Shown here piece after piece: positions 45,135 to 57,001 of a stretch of DNA of 64,000 nucleotides; the stretch's first letter is position 1, and every line of letters starts with the position of its first letter. The notes under the pieces are model-generated. The model was not told the origin of the DNA and made no database searches. It saw only the letters and a program-made list of their open reading frames with translations. A program made the position numbers and the translations under genes. Location: assembly GCF_000003815.2 (NCBI RefSeq), contig NC_049984.1:24183010-24247009 (forward strand), written 5' to 3'. The stretch comes from Branchiostoma floridae (taxonomy: Eukaryota; Chordata; Leptocardii; Amphioxiformes; Branchiostomatidae).

Positions 45135-48100
45135 CTAATTGGCCCCTCGCCACGTCCCGGTGTAGTGGAACGGACTCTGCTCGGACACACAGGCAGGGCC
45201 TGTCGGGGTACCGAACCGTTCCACCCGCACGGACCCAGACTTCTCTCCCGGGGTGATGAGAACGGCGTTAGACGATCCCACCGAAGGATCCTCGTCGTAG
45301 TAGTTGAAGGGGCGCAGGAAGAACTGCATCTGTGTCCCCGCAGTAGCCGTGGTCGGGAAGTCCTCGGAGTGAGGAATGTGGTGCGTGGAGAGCGTCACCC
45401 AGGCAACCAGGTCCTCGTCAACGATGCTCTCATCATCATCGATGAAGGACTGGAAGTCGACTACGGGGTCGTACAGGTCGTTCTGGTTGTAGATAGAGGA
45501 GCTGGCGGGCTCCGAGTCTTTCCTCTGGGTCACGACCAGCTGGTAGTCCTGCCAGGCCACTCCCCGCATCGCTGCCCAGTCCTGCCGGGGCAGCAGTGTC
45601 TTCGCGATGCCGTTCAGCTGCACACGGTAACCACGATTCACGCCGAACCTAGGCACAGATAGAACATGTCACATCATACAAATGTATCTAACACACGGTA
45701 ACCACGATTCACGCCGAACCTAGGCACAGCATGAACATGGTCATATCATGCAAATGTATCTAACACGGTAACCACGATTCACGCCGAACCTAGGCACAAC
45801 ATGAACATGGTCACATCATGCAAATGTATCTAACACACGGTAACCACGATTCACACCGAACCTTGGCACAGAATGAACATGGTCATATCATACAGATGTA
45901 TCTAACACACGGTAACCACGATTCACGCCGAACCTAGACACAGAATGAACATAGTCATATCGTACAGATGCATCTAACATACGGTAACCATGATTCACGC
46001 CGACCCTAGACACAGAATGAACATGGCCATATCATACAAATGTGTTTAACACGTGGTAACCACGATTCACGCCGAACCTAGGCACAACATGAACATGGTC
46101 ATATCACGCAAATTGCTGCACGGAAACTAAAATTTCCAGTAATTTCTGGGCTCTGACACACCCGCGAAACTTTGACTTTGACTTGACATATCTGGGCCGT
46201 GTACAGTAATATCCCCATCCTGTGCGTCCGATTCTTGGGATTCCCGTATATTCCTGTTCGTGGCCCGCGCATGTCAAATGTCACAGGTGTGCAAGTGTCC
46301 AGAAATCCCCGGAAATTGAATTGCCGTGGTATCTATCTCCAGAATCTGAAAGCTGTCACACATTGCACCCATGTATGCAAGAAACACCACATTTGCCAAC
46401 GTAAAATGCCAGTTTACAAGATGCTAATATCTGATGAGTTGGATGTCAACGACAGTACTGCCACACATACCTGTTAGTCTGCCCTTCCCTGTAGAAGTTG
46501 TAGTACTTCGGCTTATTGAAGTCGTACTGCACGGCGGCTTCCTTCTCGGTAGTTCTGAGGTTCCGCTGGATGCGGGTCTGGATGTGGCGCAGTTCCGGCC
46601 GCTCAGGGTTGGTGATGTTCTCCAACAGGATGTCCACGGTTTCGAACCTGTGTTTGGTACAAACGACAACATGTTCAGTGTTTTGACATGTATGTCTACA
46701 GGTTTTCGAGATATGAACGTAACATCGACTATCATAATTTCACCAGGTGCCCTAATACCGCCACCTCAAAAAAAAACACGTTAGTATAGAGGTTTTCCCA
46801 AGATTGTCTTGAACACCGAATGTTAAATATCTTAAAAGCAATACAATTCAGATTGAAGACAATCTTGAGAAGGCCTCTATAACAACATTTTTTGAGGTGG
46901 CGCCGTGGCGGTATTATGGACCTGGTTAGCACCTTGTGGAATTATGAGAATGTATGTTATATCTCAGGTAGAAACGCATGTCTAACGCTTTTTCCACGGG
47001 GTAACCTATATCCGTGTTTGAAAAAAAAAATACTTAGGGATGTCGAGTCCACGGACGGTGATGTCAAATTACATGTATACAATATTTTCATGTATTTGAA
47101 ATTTGCAATTTGAAACCACCGTCTGTCAACCCAATATACCTATATACCCCATTTTTAAAACATCCGATATATGTTACCCAGCTGATTAAGGTGTACTAGC
47201 GTTAAAGTTTCAGACTCAAGACTATGGGGAAAAAGTTTTTTCTTCATACAAAAAGCGTCTCTCACCTATTCTGTGTTCCTAGAATGTCGAGGTCCACCTT
47301 GTAGCTGAACGAGTGCTGGTGAACATTTCCGATCTCTCCAGCATAGAGGGGGTAACCGTACGAAGTCGTGTCTTGCGAGGGTATGATGTACCCAGTCAAG
47401 CCGACCCGGACTTCGATGACGCCGTTTTGGTGGAATATGTAATCGTAGACGTAGTCATAGTTGTAGACTGTGTTGATATGACGTAACACCAACACGTGAT
47501 CAGCCATGCCGCCGTAGGAGTGGAAACCACCTGCAAAGTCGGAATCAAAATGGCGGCGGAGTGGTATCCCAGCATTCAGTTCGAACACGCAGACGGCGTT
47601 CTTTGTCAGGCTCGGTACCTTGGTGCTTCTTTGCTGTAGAATATCGAAACACGTTGCGGTTTCGGGACAATCTACGCCACGAGCGAGTTCATAACTTCTG
47701 CCAACATCCCAATAGGAGTCGAGAAAGAGGTTGTTGAGCATAGCGGGGTTGCTTCCGGAGTAAAATGACGCCGCATCTTGTGAGCTGACTTCGTACGCGA
47801 TGCGCTCCCCGTTCATCCTGACGTCATACAGCTGCATGGACTGTGACGTGCCCAACCGCCAGTCGAAACTCCAGCCCATGTACTCGATGTGTCGCCCCCG
47901 CACCGCGTACCGCCTGCCGCCCGGTTCGGTCAGCGTCGGGCCCCGACTCGGAGAAGCTGGCTGCGGCTTTCCCCTCCGGATGAAGGTAGGATACAGAATG
48001 TCGTCGCCTTGTACGTCGGCGTCAGGTGTGTCCTTTTCAACAGAACCGTCCGCGTACCCGGTAATGAGTTGTTCTACTGAGTCAAAGTACTGGTTGTTGT

Positions 48101-48601
48101 AGAAGACTCTGGACACATGCCAATCACTGGGGTCAGCACTCTCGTGAGTAATCTGTAATCAAACAAGACATTATAAGTTTGATTTTACTGCCGAGTGGCT
48201 TTGAATATGGTAACATTAGTGTTGGTTACCGTTACACTAGTGAAATGTTTGGTTAGTTTCGAAATTTGATTACTATTAAAAAAAAAACATTTTAAAAACT
48301 TATCTTTTACATTTTTTACCCAAGCGCTTAGGTAACACTTTCGGAAAGAAAGAAAGAAAGGAAGGAAGGAAGGAAGGAAGAAATAAAAAGAAATGAAGAC
48401 AAAGAATGAAAGAAGGGACGAAAGGAAGGAAGACCGAAAGGAAGGAAGGAAGAAAAGAAGAAACAGAAATAGAAAAGTAACAAAAACAGAAAGAACAAAA
48501 GAAAGAAAGGAAACGAATGGAAGAAACAAGGCAGTAAAGAAAGAAAGAAAGAAAGGAAAGAAGAAGGAACGAAAAAAGCAGAAGAAAAACTGAAAGAGGG
48601 A

Positions 48602-48645
<44 letters not shown>

Positions 48646-51600
48646 AAGAGAGAGAGGGACGATGACCTCTTATCTAACCATGTTCCAACAGACTTAAAAC
48701 CAACTCCTGCACTAGTGCACGTCACACAGAATTCTCACCTGTAGCATGAAGTTGGTAACGTATGTAACGCCGCCCATTCCTTTCCGGTGAAACAGGATCC
48801 ACGACCTCCTCTCGCCGCTTTTGAAACCTTTCGGTACCGTATCGAAGGTGGCCAGACAATGCTTGGTGCAGTTGTGGTAGGTGTAGCCATAACTTTCCTA
48901 AAAGAAAGGTTGATATTGTTGTAACTTGTAAAAAAAGCCAGCTTAGCTGCTTACTTGATCCAGTAGGAAAAAAATAGGAACAGATTTCCTCTCACATCAC
49001 AGATAATTATTCAACTGTAGTTTGTCCAAAAAGCATGGCAGACCAAAGCATGAAAAATCGAATGCAATTAAATCATTTAATTTGCATAATTGTAGAGGAA
49101 ATTTAACAAGAAGTGTGTTTCATGCTATATGGAGCATCAATATAATGCCAAGCCTGCAAAATGCCATAATTCCAAAATAGATAGAACTTCATACTTTCGA
49201 CATAAGTACTTTAGTTGAAGGTGAACATCAGGCATTTGTTATGTAAATGTACAGGTCATTTGAATAGTTAATGATGGCATGTTTTTAGAATATAGTATTT
49301 TTTCTGCAAAAGGAGACTTTCCTAACACACTGGGTAGAAGACCATCAGTCTAAATACAGTATATACTCATTACAGACTTATTTGCATTTAACCAATGATA
49401 TTATATAAAGAAATAACTTTACAAAAGCTTTAAATCCTTCACGGAGGTATGAGATCTCCGAACTCTTGCTGAACTCTAGCTGCACTGTGCCGCTCGTGCT
49501 TCGGTCATTGACCTTTTGCCACACGGCCGGTCGCGTGGGTTAATGATTTACCCGTCCAACAGCAGTGCTAAAGTAGGTCAAAGATATTTGGTTTAAAGAC
49601 CGGGGTCCTTGGCTAAGGTGAAACCTGGTGTGTTTTCGATCCACTAGCATATACTGTAAATGCAGAAACTTTCGCGGTAGTTTAATGTTCGCGGTTTTCT
49701 CGGTGACCGCTTCACCGCAAACTTAAAACCACAGCGAATATTTTCCAAGGCAGTAAGAAACTACAGTGCTGGCGCGAAATAAAAACCACCGCGAAAAGTT
49801 CCTTTTCCCGCTAACGCGAAATTAAATCCCCGCAAACTCAATGCATTTACAGTAGTACATGCAGTACGTGGCTACGCTACGACTCGAGTTTTCAGCCAAG
49901 AAAATAACCTGGTGGTATACTGTCAAGTTGACCGCTTCACCGCGAACATGAAACCACCGCGAAATTTTTCCATGGCAGTACGAGACTACAGTGCTACCGC
50001 AAAATTAATAAAACCGGGAAAAGGCCCTTTTTCCACTAACGCGAAATCAAATCCCAGCAAAGTTAAATGCATTTAGTAGTACAGTAGTACATGCAGTACA
50101 ATGTGGCTACGCGTACGACTCGAGTTTTTTAGCCAAGAAACTAACCTGATGGTATACAGTCAAGTGGATTGAATACTAGGTTACCAAGCAACCTGGGTTT
50201 CGACAAGAGTGTTGGGTTCTTTTAAATTCTACGTGCAGAGATTTGAGGCTTGAGGCCTTTAGTGAAATTTTAGCTAAAGATTCCCCATCCAAAATAACGA
50301 CTGTCTCAAAGAAGGATCAAAGGAGATCTTGAAGGATAAAGAAAAGATATTAAGCTGCTTTTATTGCAGACTCCCACATGCCCCCAGCCAGAAATCGCCA
50401 CGATCTTCAGATTGTAAACAACATGTCAGAAGGCCACCAACTGCCTGTTCCCAGACAAAAACATTCCCATATCCAGACCATATCGGTCCGCTATCAGTGA
50501 CCTAGCCTGGATGCCAGACTGCTTCCAGCTGGGCCTACACAAGCCATGCTGGTCCTCGGCTTTATAGGGCCTTCACACGGAAATCGAATTAGCAGGAATT
50601 AAGCCGAACCAGTCGGAATGAAGTATTTGCAAACTTCGTGTCACATTCGGGGCCATTCGGGTGGGAATTCCAAATGGGCCTTTAATCCCATTCACACGAG
50701 AAGGAATGAGCCGGAATGCCGTCAGAATGAAAATTCTTGTCTATTCCTGTGAATTCGTAGTGCATTCTAGACATTCTTACGGCATTCGAAATATTCTTTG
50801 GGCCACACTCTGGCAGGATTCGAGGTGGCTTGCCGTTTCGGTTCTCCATCGAATGAGATAAGAATGTTTCTAATAATGTTAGAATGCCGTAGAATGCAGT
50901 CAGACTACAGTCAGAATAGTTAGAATACACTAAGAATCCACTACGAATGCCATTCGATATTTCTCCACTTCGAATGCACCTCGACAGTTTTTAACATGTC
51001 AAAAACTTTCGAGCCAGCCAAAAGAACGGGGACGAATATCTCGAATGCAGTAAGAATGTTTAGAGTACAGTACGAATTGCGAGGAATTCCCACGAATAGA
51101 AAAAAAAAAATTCATTTGGACGGCATTTCGGCTCATTCGTGCTCTCGTGTGAAGGGGGCTTTAGGGGTCTGGCATTCATGCGGTCAGTGACCTGATAATG
51201 ACCACTTGGACAAAACAGAGTTCAGATAAACTAGAGTACTCTAGACATACATGCAACATCTGTGATATTGATCCTCGCCAGGGATAGGAATCATTGATTA
51301 CAAGGTTAGTAGTGAATCAGCGTCTGAATAATCATACAAAAAAAAAAAAAAAACAAGCAAGGTTAGTCATCTAGGAAATAAGATATCTCGACACTGAAAA
51401 AAATATACATAGATGCTATCTGAAACGTCTGACCGTTTTCAAAATCATATGCAGTAATGTTTTGAGTTTATTAGTAATTTTTGTGGCTTTTGTGTAACGG
51501 GCCAAAAATGTAGAATTACTTTGTGTGCAGAATTAGAGTTAAAGTGTACTTGTACCAAAATTCCAAAAAAATAATTGTAGTTTTCTCGGACAGTTCTAAG

Positions 51601-54600
51601 GTATGCAGTATGTATAGGTCAAGACACCCATGGGGAATTCCTATGTAGTTGTCAGAGTAGGACAAGAGTCCATCCGTGTAGTCAATTTGTTTTGGTGGCT
51701 TTTTAAGTGGCTGATCACGTACAAAGCGCTACCATCATCTGCAAAGATGGAAGGATGCCTACTACTACTACTACGTAAATTTGTTAGGATTATCACATAC
51801 AGAGCGCATTCAGCGCAATGACCTTTGTTCTTGTCGGAAATTTGAAATTCTTGTTTGTTATGTTCATCATCGTTGTGTTACTTACATGTAATACTATGTA
51901 ATAGTATTCTTACTGTTTATGTCCGGACCTGGACCTGATCCTCTGTACCTGAACTGGACCTGAATTTTCTGTACCGGTACACGTACACGCCTACTTTCCA
52001 TGATTTCTGGCCAGAAAAGGAAAGAAACTTGGTACCTTTAGTATGTTGTGTAGAGCAGCCGTAGCTTCCTCAATGAGTGGGAAAATCAGTGGAGCTTCCT
52101 TGGCGTCGATAGCCCGGCTGGTCCACGGGATGGGACTTTTTCTAGTGGGGTTGGAGTACGGTTCGTGTCGGGCAGGGTTAGGCAGTGGCCCGACCACGTA
52201 CTCCTCCACGACCGGTGGTGTCTTCCCGCCAGCGTGCACGGTCACCAGCGCCTGTCTCTCCGGTTTGGCACCGCTGCCGTCAAGGAACGCCAAGGCCTCC
52301 GACTTTGCGGGGACGTACAGCTCTGTAGAAACGTAACATCGACATCATAATCCCACCAGGTGCCATAATACCGTCACGTGAAAAAAAAACGTCAGTACTA
52401 TAGAGGTCTTTCCAAGAATGTTAAATATCGTAAATGTAATACAATTCAGATATTTAGGTGTTGAAAACAATCTTGGGAAGGCCTCTATAACAACGTTTTT
52501 TTTGAGGTGGCGGTATAATGGCACCTGGTGGAATTATGCGAATGTATGTTACAGAAACTTATTGATTGCCTCCATGCAAAATGGAATAGTTTTTGGCATG
52601 TCTGTTTGTGTGTCTGTGTTTCCGGATATTTGTGGTCAGCATAACTCTAGAACCTCATAATGTATTACGATGATATTTGGTACGTAGTTAGGGGTTGGCA
52701 ACACGAAGGTCAAGGTCGATTTTGGGCCCCCTGGTATGTGACCTTGATATTGCAGCAGAACTTAAGTTTTTTGTATCTTTTGACCTGGACATGCTGTGGT
52801 CTTAGTTTTATTGGTAGCAGATAGCTTGTGATGTATCAAAGGAAGAAGTGATGTATGTTTGGGCCCCCTAGCAACTTGCTATGGAGCTGCAGAAGCATAA
52901 CGGAACATAGGAACGACGGATTTCCACGATATTGTTTTTCTTGTGCTATTACAAATGACTGATCCTTCATTAAGAGTGTCTGTGTGGCGCAACGGCTAGA
53001 GCGTTGGAGTCAGAATCAGAAGGTCCTGAGTTCTAAACTCGCCATGCCCCTGCCCCCATGACGGTGGTTTGACGCCCACCGAGCCTCACGGCTAATCTGT
53101 CTAAAGGTGCCAAAAAAAACACCTACGGATTTGGTGCTGCCAGTGTGTAACATCTGCACACTTGCCACTGAGACCCGTGAATTTTTTTTTTTCATTAAGA
53201 AGCTTGTCAACACCTGGATATAAATGCAAAAAAAAACAGTGAAATCATAGATACAAAGATTCTAACCATATCGTTTATCATGCTTTCTTCCGTCTAATAC
53301 TTGATTGTTGATCATAATGTATTGACTTGTACGTGGACTTTAACCATATTCAGACCGGGGGGGGGGGGCTTTTAAGGCCCGCGCTAACTTCGATGTCCTA
53401 TAACGCCAGAACGGCTTACGCTGGAGCCACCAAATTTGGTGAGTTTTCCTAAAATATTGTTGGCAACAATTTTACGAAGTTTGACAAATTTTTAATTTTT
53501 TCTTGTTGCCATGGCAACCGTTTGTTGACAGGCAGTTTTGCCAAAAATCACTATTTTTGATTCTAACTATGTATTTTTCACATTTATTTGCTATATTACT
53601 GCGATTTTGTTACATAAATAAAATCTTATATTATTCAGCATATCTTTCATAATTATATATTCATAAATTATGCTAATTTGATGACGTCATCAGCCCAAAA
53701 TCCAAGATGGCGGACCGAATGGCCAGATCAAGAATAACAAGCTAATTATCCCTTAAAATTTGTAACTACCTGGTATTTTTTCATCAAAAACCATCTAAAT
53801 GAATGAATTCAGTCTATTTCTATTGCCCTTTGTGATTATTTGTTGCAAAAAAAGTATTTTTAGAAATTCAAAGTGATGGATATAATATGGCGGAGCCCAA
53901 CTCGTATCTTAGATGTGCATGACGTCATTTTATGACGTCATATTGACGTCATTGATGTTGCTATTGGCAACGCAAGTCGTAATAAACATTATTATTCTGT
54001 TATCTGCACTTGTTGTTACAATATTGCAGCATAACTTGAAGTTTTCTGAGAATACCCATTTTTCATGGGTTTGGCCAATGTAATCAAATTGATGACGTCA
54101 TAATTACGTCATCTTACGTCAACGTAACGTCAAACGTCACATAATTATCAGATATTATGTTGAAATCATGTCCTGAAAATTTGGTGGCCCTACGGCACGT
54201 CGTTTTAGAGTTATAGGACTTAGAAGTGGAGGGCCTCAAAGGCCCCCCCCCCCCCCCCCCCCCCCCCGGTCCAGGGATGACCAAAAAAGCCCCGGTCTGA
54301 ATAGGGTTAACATCACGTAAAGTCTGATATCGTTATGGCCTGTGTTTTCCTAATAAAATCATTCATCATATAATAAACGTATCTTCCAGTAAGATCAAAA
54401 CGTTGACAAACCATCTCGTCGTAAATGACTACAACAACATTAGGTACCTCACCTCGACTCTAGGGCCAACATGTCCCAAAGGAAAATGCTACAAAAGCTC
54501 ACCACCCAGAGTGACGGTGAGATAAATATTGTAGGGGGATGCAAAAGTTGGGTAGCGGGCATGTGGCTTTCCCGGCCAAGGGGGAAATAATCTAGTACGG

Positions 54601-55043
54601 TCGGTCTGGCATCCAGGCTTTGCTACACGTACAAGATTTATGCTCAGTGTACAAGAATGCGTACTACCACACATACCGATGGCGTTGATGTAGTTATCCC
54701 TGAATCCGGCCTCGTCCCACGGCGTTAAACCTAGACTCTCCTGACTCTCCATGTAGACACGAACATCGTTGTGTTCTGCCAGGGACAGGTCATCGTACAG
54801 TCCCGGGTCGTCTTCGTTCACCGGCTCGACTGGAAATCCAGCGGGGCACGGGGCAGAGTGTTGACTTTCCTCGGAGTTCACACTCGCCACAAAGGCCCCC
54901 AGAGCGACAGCCAACGCGATGCACACGAAGAACAACACCAGAGATATCGCCTGCCAAAACGACACGGTTTTCCATGCAGGCCTCTCAGCATTTTTCTCCG
55001 GGACAGCGCTGTAAGTGTACGTCTTGCTATCTGCAGTCTCCAT
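45135..55043 (-). CDS. Copper amine oxidase, membrane-anchored (AOC gene C), complete
   Basis: TPQ/copper amine oxidase. Exons, 5' to 3' on the minus strand: 55043-54677, 52322-52036, 48897-48739, 48152-47266, 46647-46471, 45648-45135. Total 2391 nt, 796 aa, all in phase. The start is the ATG at 55,043; further upstream the frame would need TTG. Exon 1 encodes ~30 cytosolic residues, a membrane helix (SLVLFFVCIALAVALGAFVA) and the segment CPAG..VEPVNEDDPGLYDDL, also seen in A and B. Active-site residues: Asp ~416 (FLDSYW), TPQ Tyr ~503 (VYNYDY), copper His ~549/551 (HQH) and the HHIPHSED His in the last exon. Predicted type II ectoenzyme. The acceptor of exon 2 lies in the end of a MITE, and the last exon's acceptor is followed in the intron by six decoy copies. 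Confidence 0.93.
45624..46110 (-). repeat. Minisatellite copying the 5' edge of AOC-C last exon, seven units
   Basis: Units of ~70 bp, each with cggtaaccacgattcacgcc, then gaacctaggcacag, then ~35 bp of intron. On the minus strand this is acceptor tgcctag plus the first ~25 nt of the exon. The first unit is the genuine exon edge (45,648). Later units vary slightly, and some have lost the AG (e.g. ccttgg near 45,865). Confidence 0.92.
46715..46966. mobile_element. MITE, ~250 bp (family of 52,326)
   Basis: Left gaacgtaacatcg..caccaggtgcc..taccgccacctc, right gaggtggc..ggcggtatta..cacc..gtatgttat. The tatagaggttttcccaag core also pairs with its complement around 46,860. Confidence 0.8.
46984..47205. 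mobile_element. MITE related to the 16,484 element
   Basis: taacgctttttccacggggt and aacctatatccgtg on the left, atatatgttaccc..ggtgtactagcgttaa on the right. More diverged than the copy in AOC-A. Confidence 0.6.
48340..48660. repeat. Polypurine tract (GGAA/GAAA) and (GA)n
   Basis: About 300 bp almost purely A and G on the plus strand, ending in a GA run (48,608-48,655), in AOC-C intron 3. Long open frames over this tract are low-complexity artefacts. Confidence 0.95.
49652..50165. mobile_element. MITE copy 3 plus tandem partial duplication
   Basis: Full copy 49,652-49,855 with tactgtaaatgca and tgcatttacagta ends. The MITE's 3' part and its flank (gtacatgcagta..gtggctacgc, actcgagttttcagccaaga) are repeated at ~49,925-50,165, so a ~240-bp unit including flank was duplicated after insertion. 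Confidence 0.8.
50563..51165. mobile_element. Inverted-repeat element, ~600 bp
   Basis: Left tttatagggccttcacacgg, right ctcgtgtgaagggggcttta. Arms continue with degenerate gaatg..cattc words (e.g. ggaattccaaatgggcc versus aattcatttggacggc). The interior is rich in near-palindromes of gaatgc/gcattc. AOC-C intron 2. Confidence 0.75.
51166..52035. other. AOC-C intron 2, remainder
   Basis: No recognised gene. A poly-A run lies at ~51,338-51,352; the rest is ordinary intronic DNA. Confidence 0.5.
52326..52558. mobile_element. MITE abutting the acceptor of AOC-C exon 2
   Basis: gaaacgtaacatcgac..caccaggtgccataatacc on the left and ggtataatggcacctggtgg..gtatgttacag on the right. Same family as 46,715. 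Only a few bases separate its left terminus from exon 2 (52,322), so on the gene strand the terminus supplies the pyrimidine-containing ttacgtttctacag acceptor. Confidence 0.8.
52590..52935 (+). repeat. Dispersed repeat family, copy
   Basis: tgtgtctgtgtttccggata, agcataactctagaacctca, gggccccctagcaacttgct and ggaacataggaacgacggat match the 36,635 copy in order. Confidence 0.8.
52975..53190 (+). mobile_element. tRNA-derived SINE
   Basis: The head tgtggcgcaacggctagagc gives an A-box, and ggtcctgagttctaaactcg ~35 bp later a weaker B-box. The body ends after a T run at ~53,180. No acceptor stem and a decayed B-box rule out a functional tRNA. Confidence 0.6.
53344..54306. mobile_element. TTAA-flanked (piggyBac-like) non-autonomous element
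   Basis: TTAA on both sides (53,340-53,343 and 54,307-54,310). Ends ccatattcagaccgggg and ccccggtctgaataggg are inverted repeats, followed inward by G and C runs and by agttataggacttagaagt-like sequence complementary to acttcgatgtcctataacg. TTAA duplication is characteristic of piggyBac transposition. No transposase frame. AOC-C intron 1. Confidence 0.8.
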
Positions 55044-57000
55044 TTTCAAGAGTGACTTCAGAGCGAAGCAAGCGGTAGCTGTAAGTCAGACTGAGACAGT
55101 GTCTACGCCGATGCTAGTGGCACAGTATGTTAAGCCACGCCTACCACGCCAGGTGAAAGTTTGTAAGATTGTGAACTTGGTTAATGATTTTCCAATACAG
55201 GCCATCAGGACTGGGACATTCAACGGGACACTAGAAGTGAAGAAATTTATCCATACAAGAGTGATTAATTACAACAAGGTCTCGTTAATTAGCGTATGCA
55301 GGTACTTCAAATGTGCTTAAAAATCTGCCATTGGATCGCATGGGCTTGCTTGTAGGATGATTTAAAAAGGACACTTGCAGGTCCACCCCTCCTTGTATTT
55401 GCAAAGTGGAATCGCCGGGCGCGTCATCTTGAGCTTTGATTGGCTGAAGGTTGGGTGAAACGCTAGGTCATCAAAATCTTCGATCGATACTTGTAATCTT
55501 GTTTTCTTACTTGTCACCCACAAGCTCTCTTTGTGTTGCTAAGGTCTCTCTTTGTGTTGTTAACCCGTGGACTTTGCACCTACATTCAGTAGATCACAAC
55601 AAGATCACAAGGGTTCGATGGTAGCAATAGCACAGTTTTCTCGCCTATGTATATTTACATGGTTAAGAGCCCCAAAATGAGAAGCTTCGACGCCACAGAA
55701 TTTATAGCACACAGTGAGCCAAAGTGCTCGAAAACGTCATACCGTTTCCCAAATCATATCCTGTTACATGAGTAATTGCTATTCGGTGTTATCAGTTCTA
55801 CCTGGATGCCTAACTTTCATCGCCGTATAAATTTATAAGTTCATTTTTACATATTTTGTAGACTATGCCATGGACTTCAACATATTCAATTCTTGTAACT
55901 TGTACACCCTGCCATAAATTTTGAGGCGTCGAACCCTCCGTTCTTAACCATGTAAATCTCCATTGGCTTAAAACTCCGGTGTTCTGCTACCTGTATACCT
56001 TCAGTCAGAACGGGGATCAGCAACGGTCACAAGGACCCCCCCCCCTTCCCCCCCCCCCTTCCCCCCCCCCCTGCACAGCTTAGACAGAAGGGCAGTTGGT
56101 CCTAAAAATCGCTCGCCCTTCCCCCTTTACTGTCATACCTAATCCTAAATCCAACCGCAAATCACCCATAGCTTTAGTGTATACACCGGTCAACGGTACC
56201 CCCTTTTAAAAATCACACCATAATAGTCAATTTTCCCAGGTAAAATTGGGGATTATATCATAGAAGTTGTGATAGAATTGCGTGACCTTGGAATAGCAAT
56301 GTCTCAACAATTGTCTTGGAAGGGCCATCGTTGTACTTCTTCTTTTGACCGTTCGCCGCCCCCCTCCCATCACACGAAATATGTAATTATAATGCATACT
56401 TTTCGTCTCCCCTTAGCTCTCTGTTTATTTCTCCAACAGCCATCCTCCCCCGAACTCAACAACATCTATCCTGATTCATCCCTCGAACCACACTATTGTC
56501 TCCTGTAGTGTAGGAGCGCCACCTGGCGAATACAAAACTGGCGCTAAATCAAAGCTATCCATTGGAGAGAGTGTGAAAACTTTACAAGGCCATGTTGATA
56601 CTGGTTGTTACTGAAATGGAAACCCCCATAGCCGACATGTGCCTGGTGTGTGCAGTTAAGGGAAGGGTCTTGTTTTTACTCTGTGTTTAATCATGATAAA
56701 TGCCGTTTCTGTCAAGAAAAACACTTAGTAACCACTTCCCGAAGGAAGGGCAGCCTGGTTGCTATGCAGTCGGCCATCTTGGTCTCGCGATAAATGACAC
56801 GTGACATCCCTGGTCTCGCGTGGCCCAGCGTGGCTCATCTTGATAATTTATCAAATATGCATAAAACTAACTTGAGGCTTGCAGGGCCAGGAAAACTGGT
56901 GTGAGACAAGCTTGGACACCTTAACAACTTTATTGAACACAACAGAAATAGTACAACATCTATTTGGTTATGAAGATAACTAGATACAGATTCACGATGT
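55044..57000. other. Upstream region of AOC-C
   Basis: The gene C promoter is expected here, but no clear core element was identified. Contains an inverted-repeat element (~55,652-55,968), C runs at ~56,035-56,070, and otherwise no feature. Confidence 0.45.
55652..55968. mobile_element. Inverted-repeat element, ~315 bp
   Basis: tatttacatggttaagagcc, then cttcgacgccacagaattta on the left; taaattttgaggcgtcgaac and ttcttaaccatgtaaat on the right, as inverted imperfect copies. Confidence 0.75.
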
Positions 57001-57001
57001 A

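Noticed and set aside
46434-46784. Antisense open frames over AOC exons (also at 45,165, 58,617, 59,434, 47,800, 60,525, 10,444, 13,505).
   Set aside because: They run opposite to well-supported, conserved exons and exist because of GC-rich codon use on the real strand.
48185-48725. Phe/Leu/Ser-rich open frames of up to 141 codons.
   Set aside because: Direct translation of the polypurine tract and (GA)n run.
52975-53060. tRNA gene.
   Set aside because: A and B boxes are present but the acceptor and anticodon stems do not pair and the B-box is decayed. A SINE fits better.
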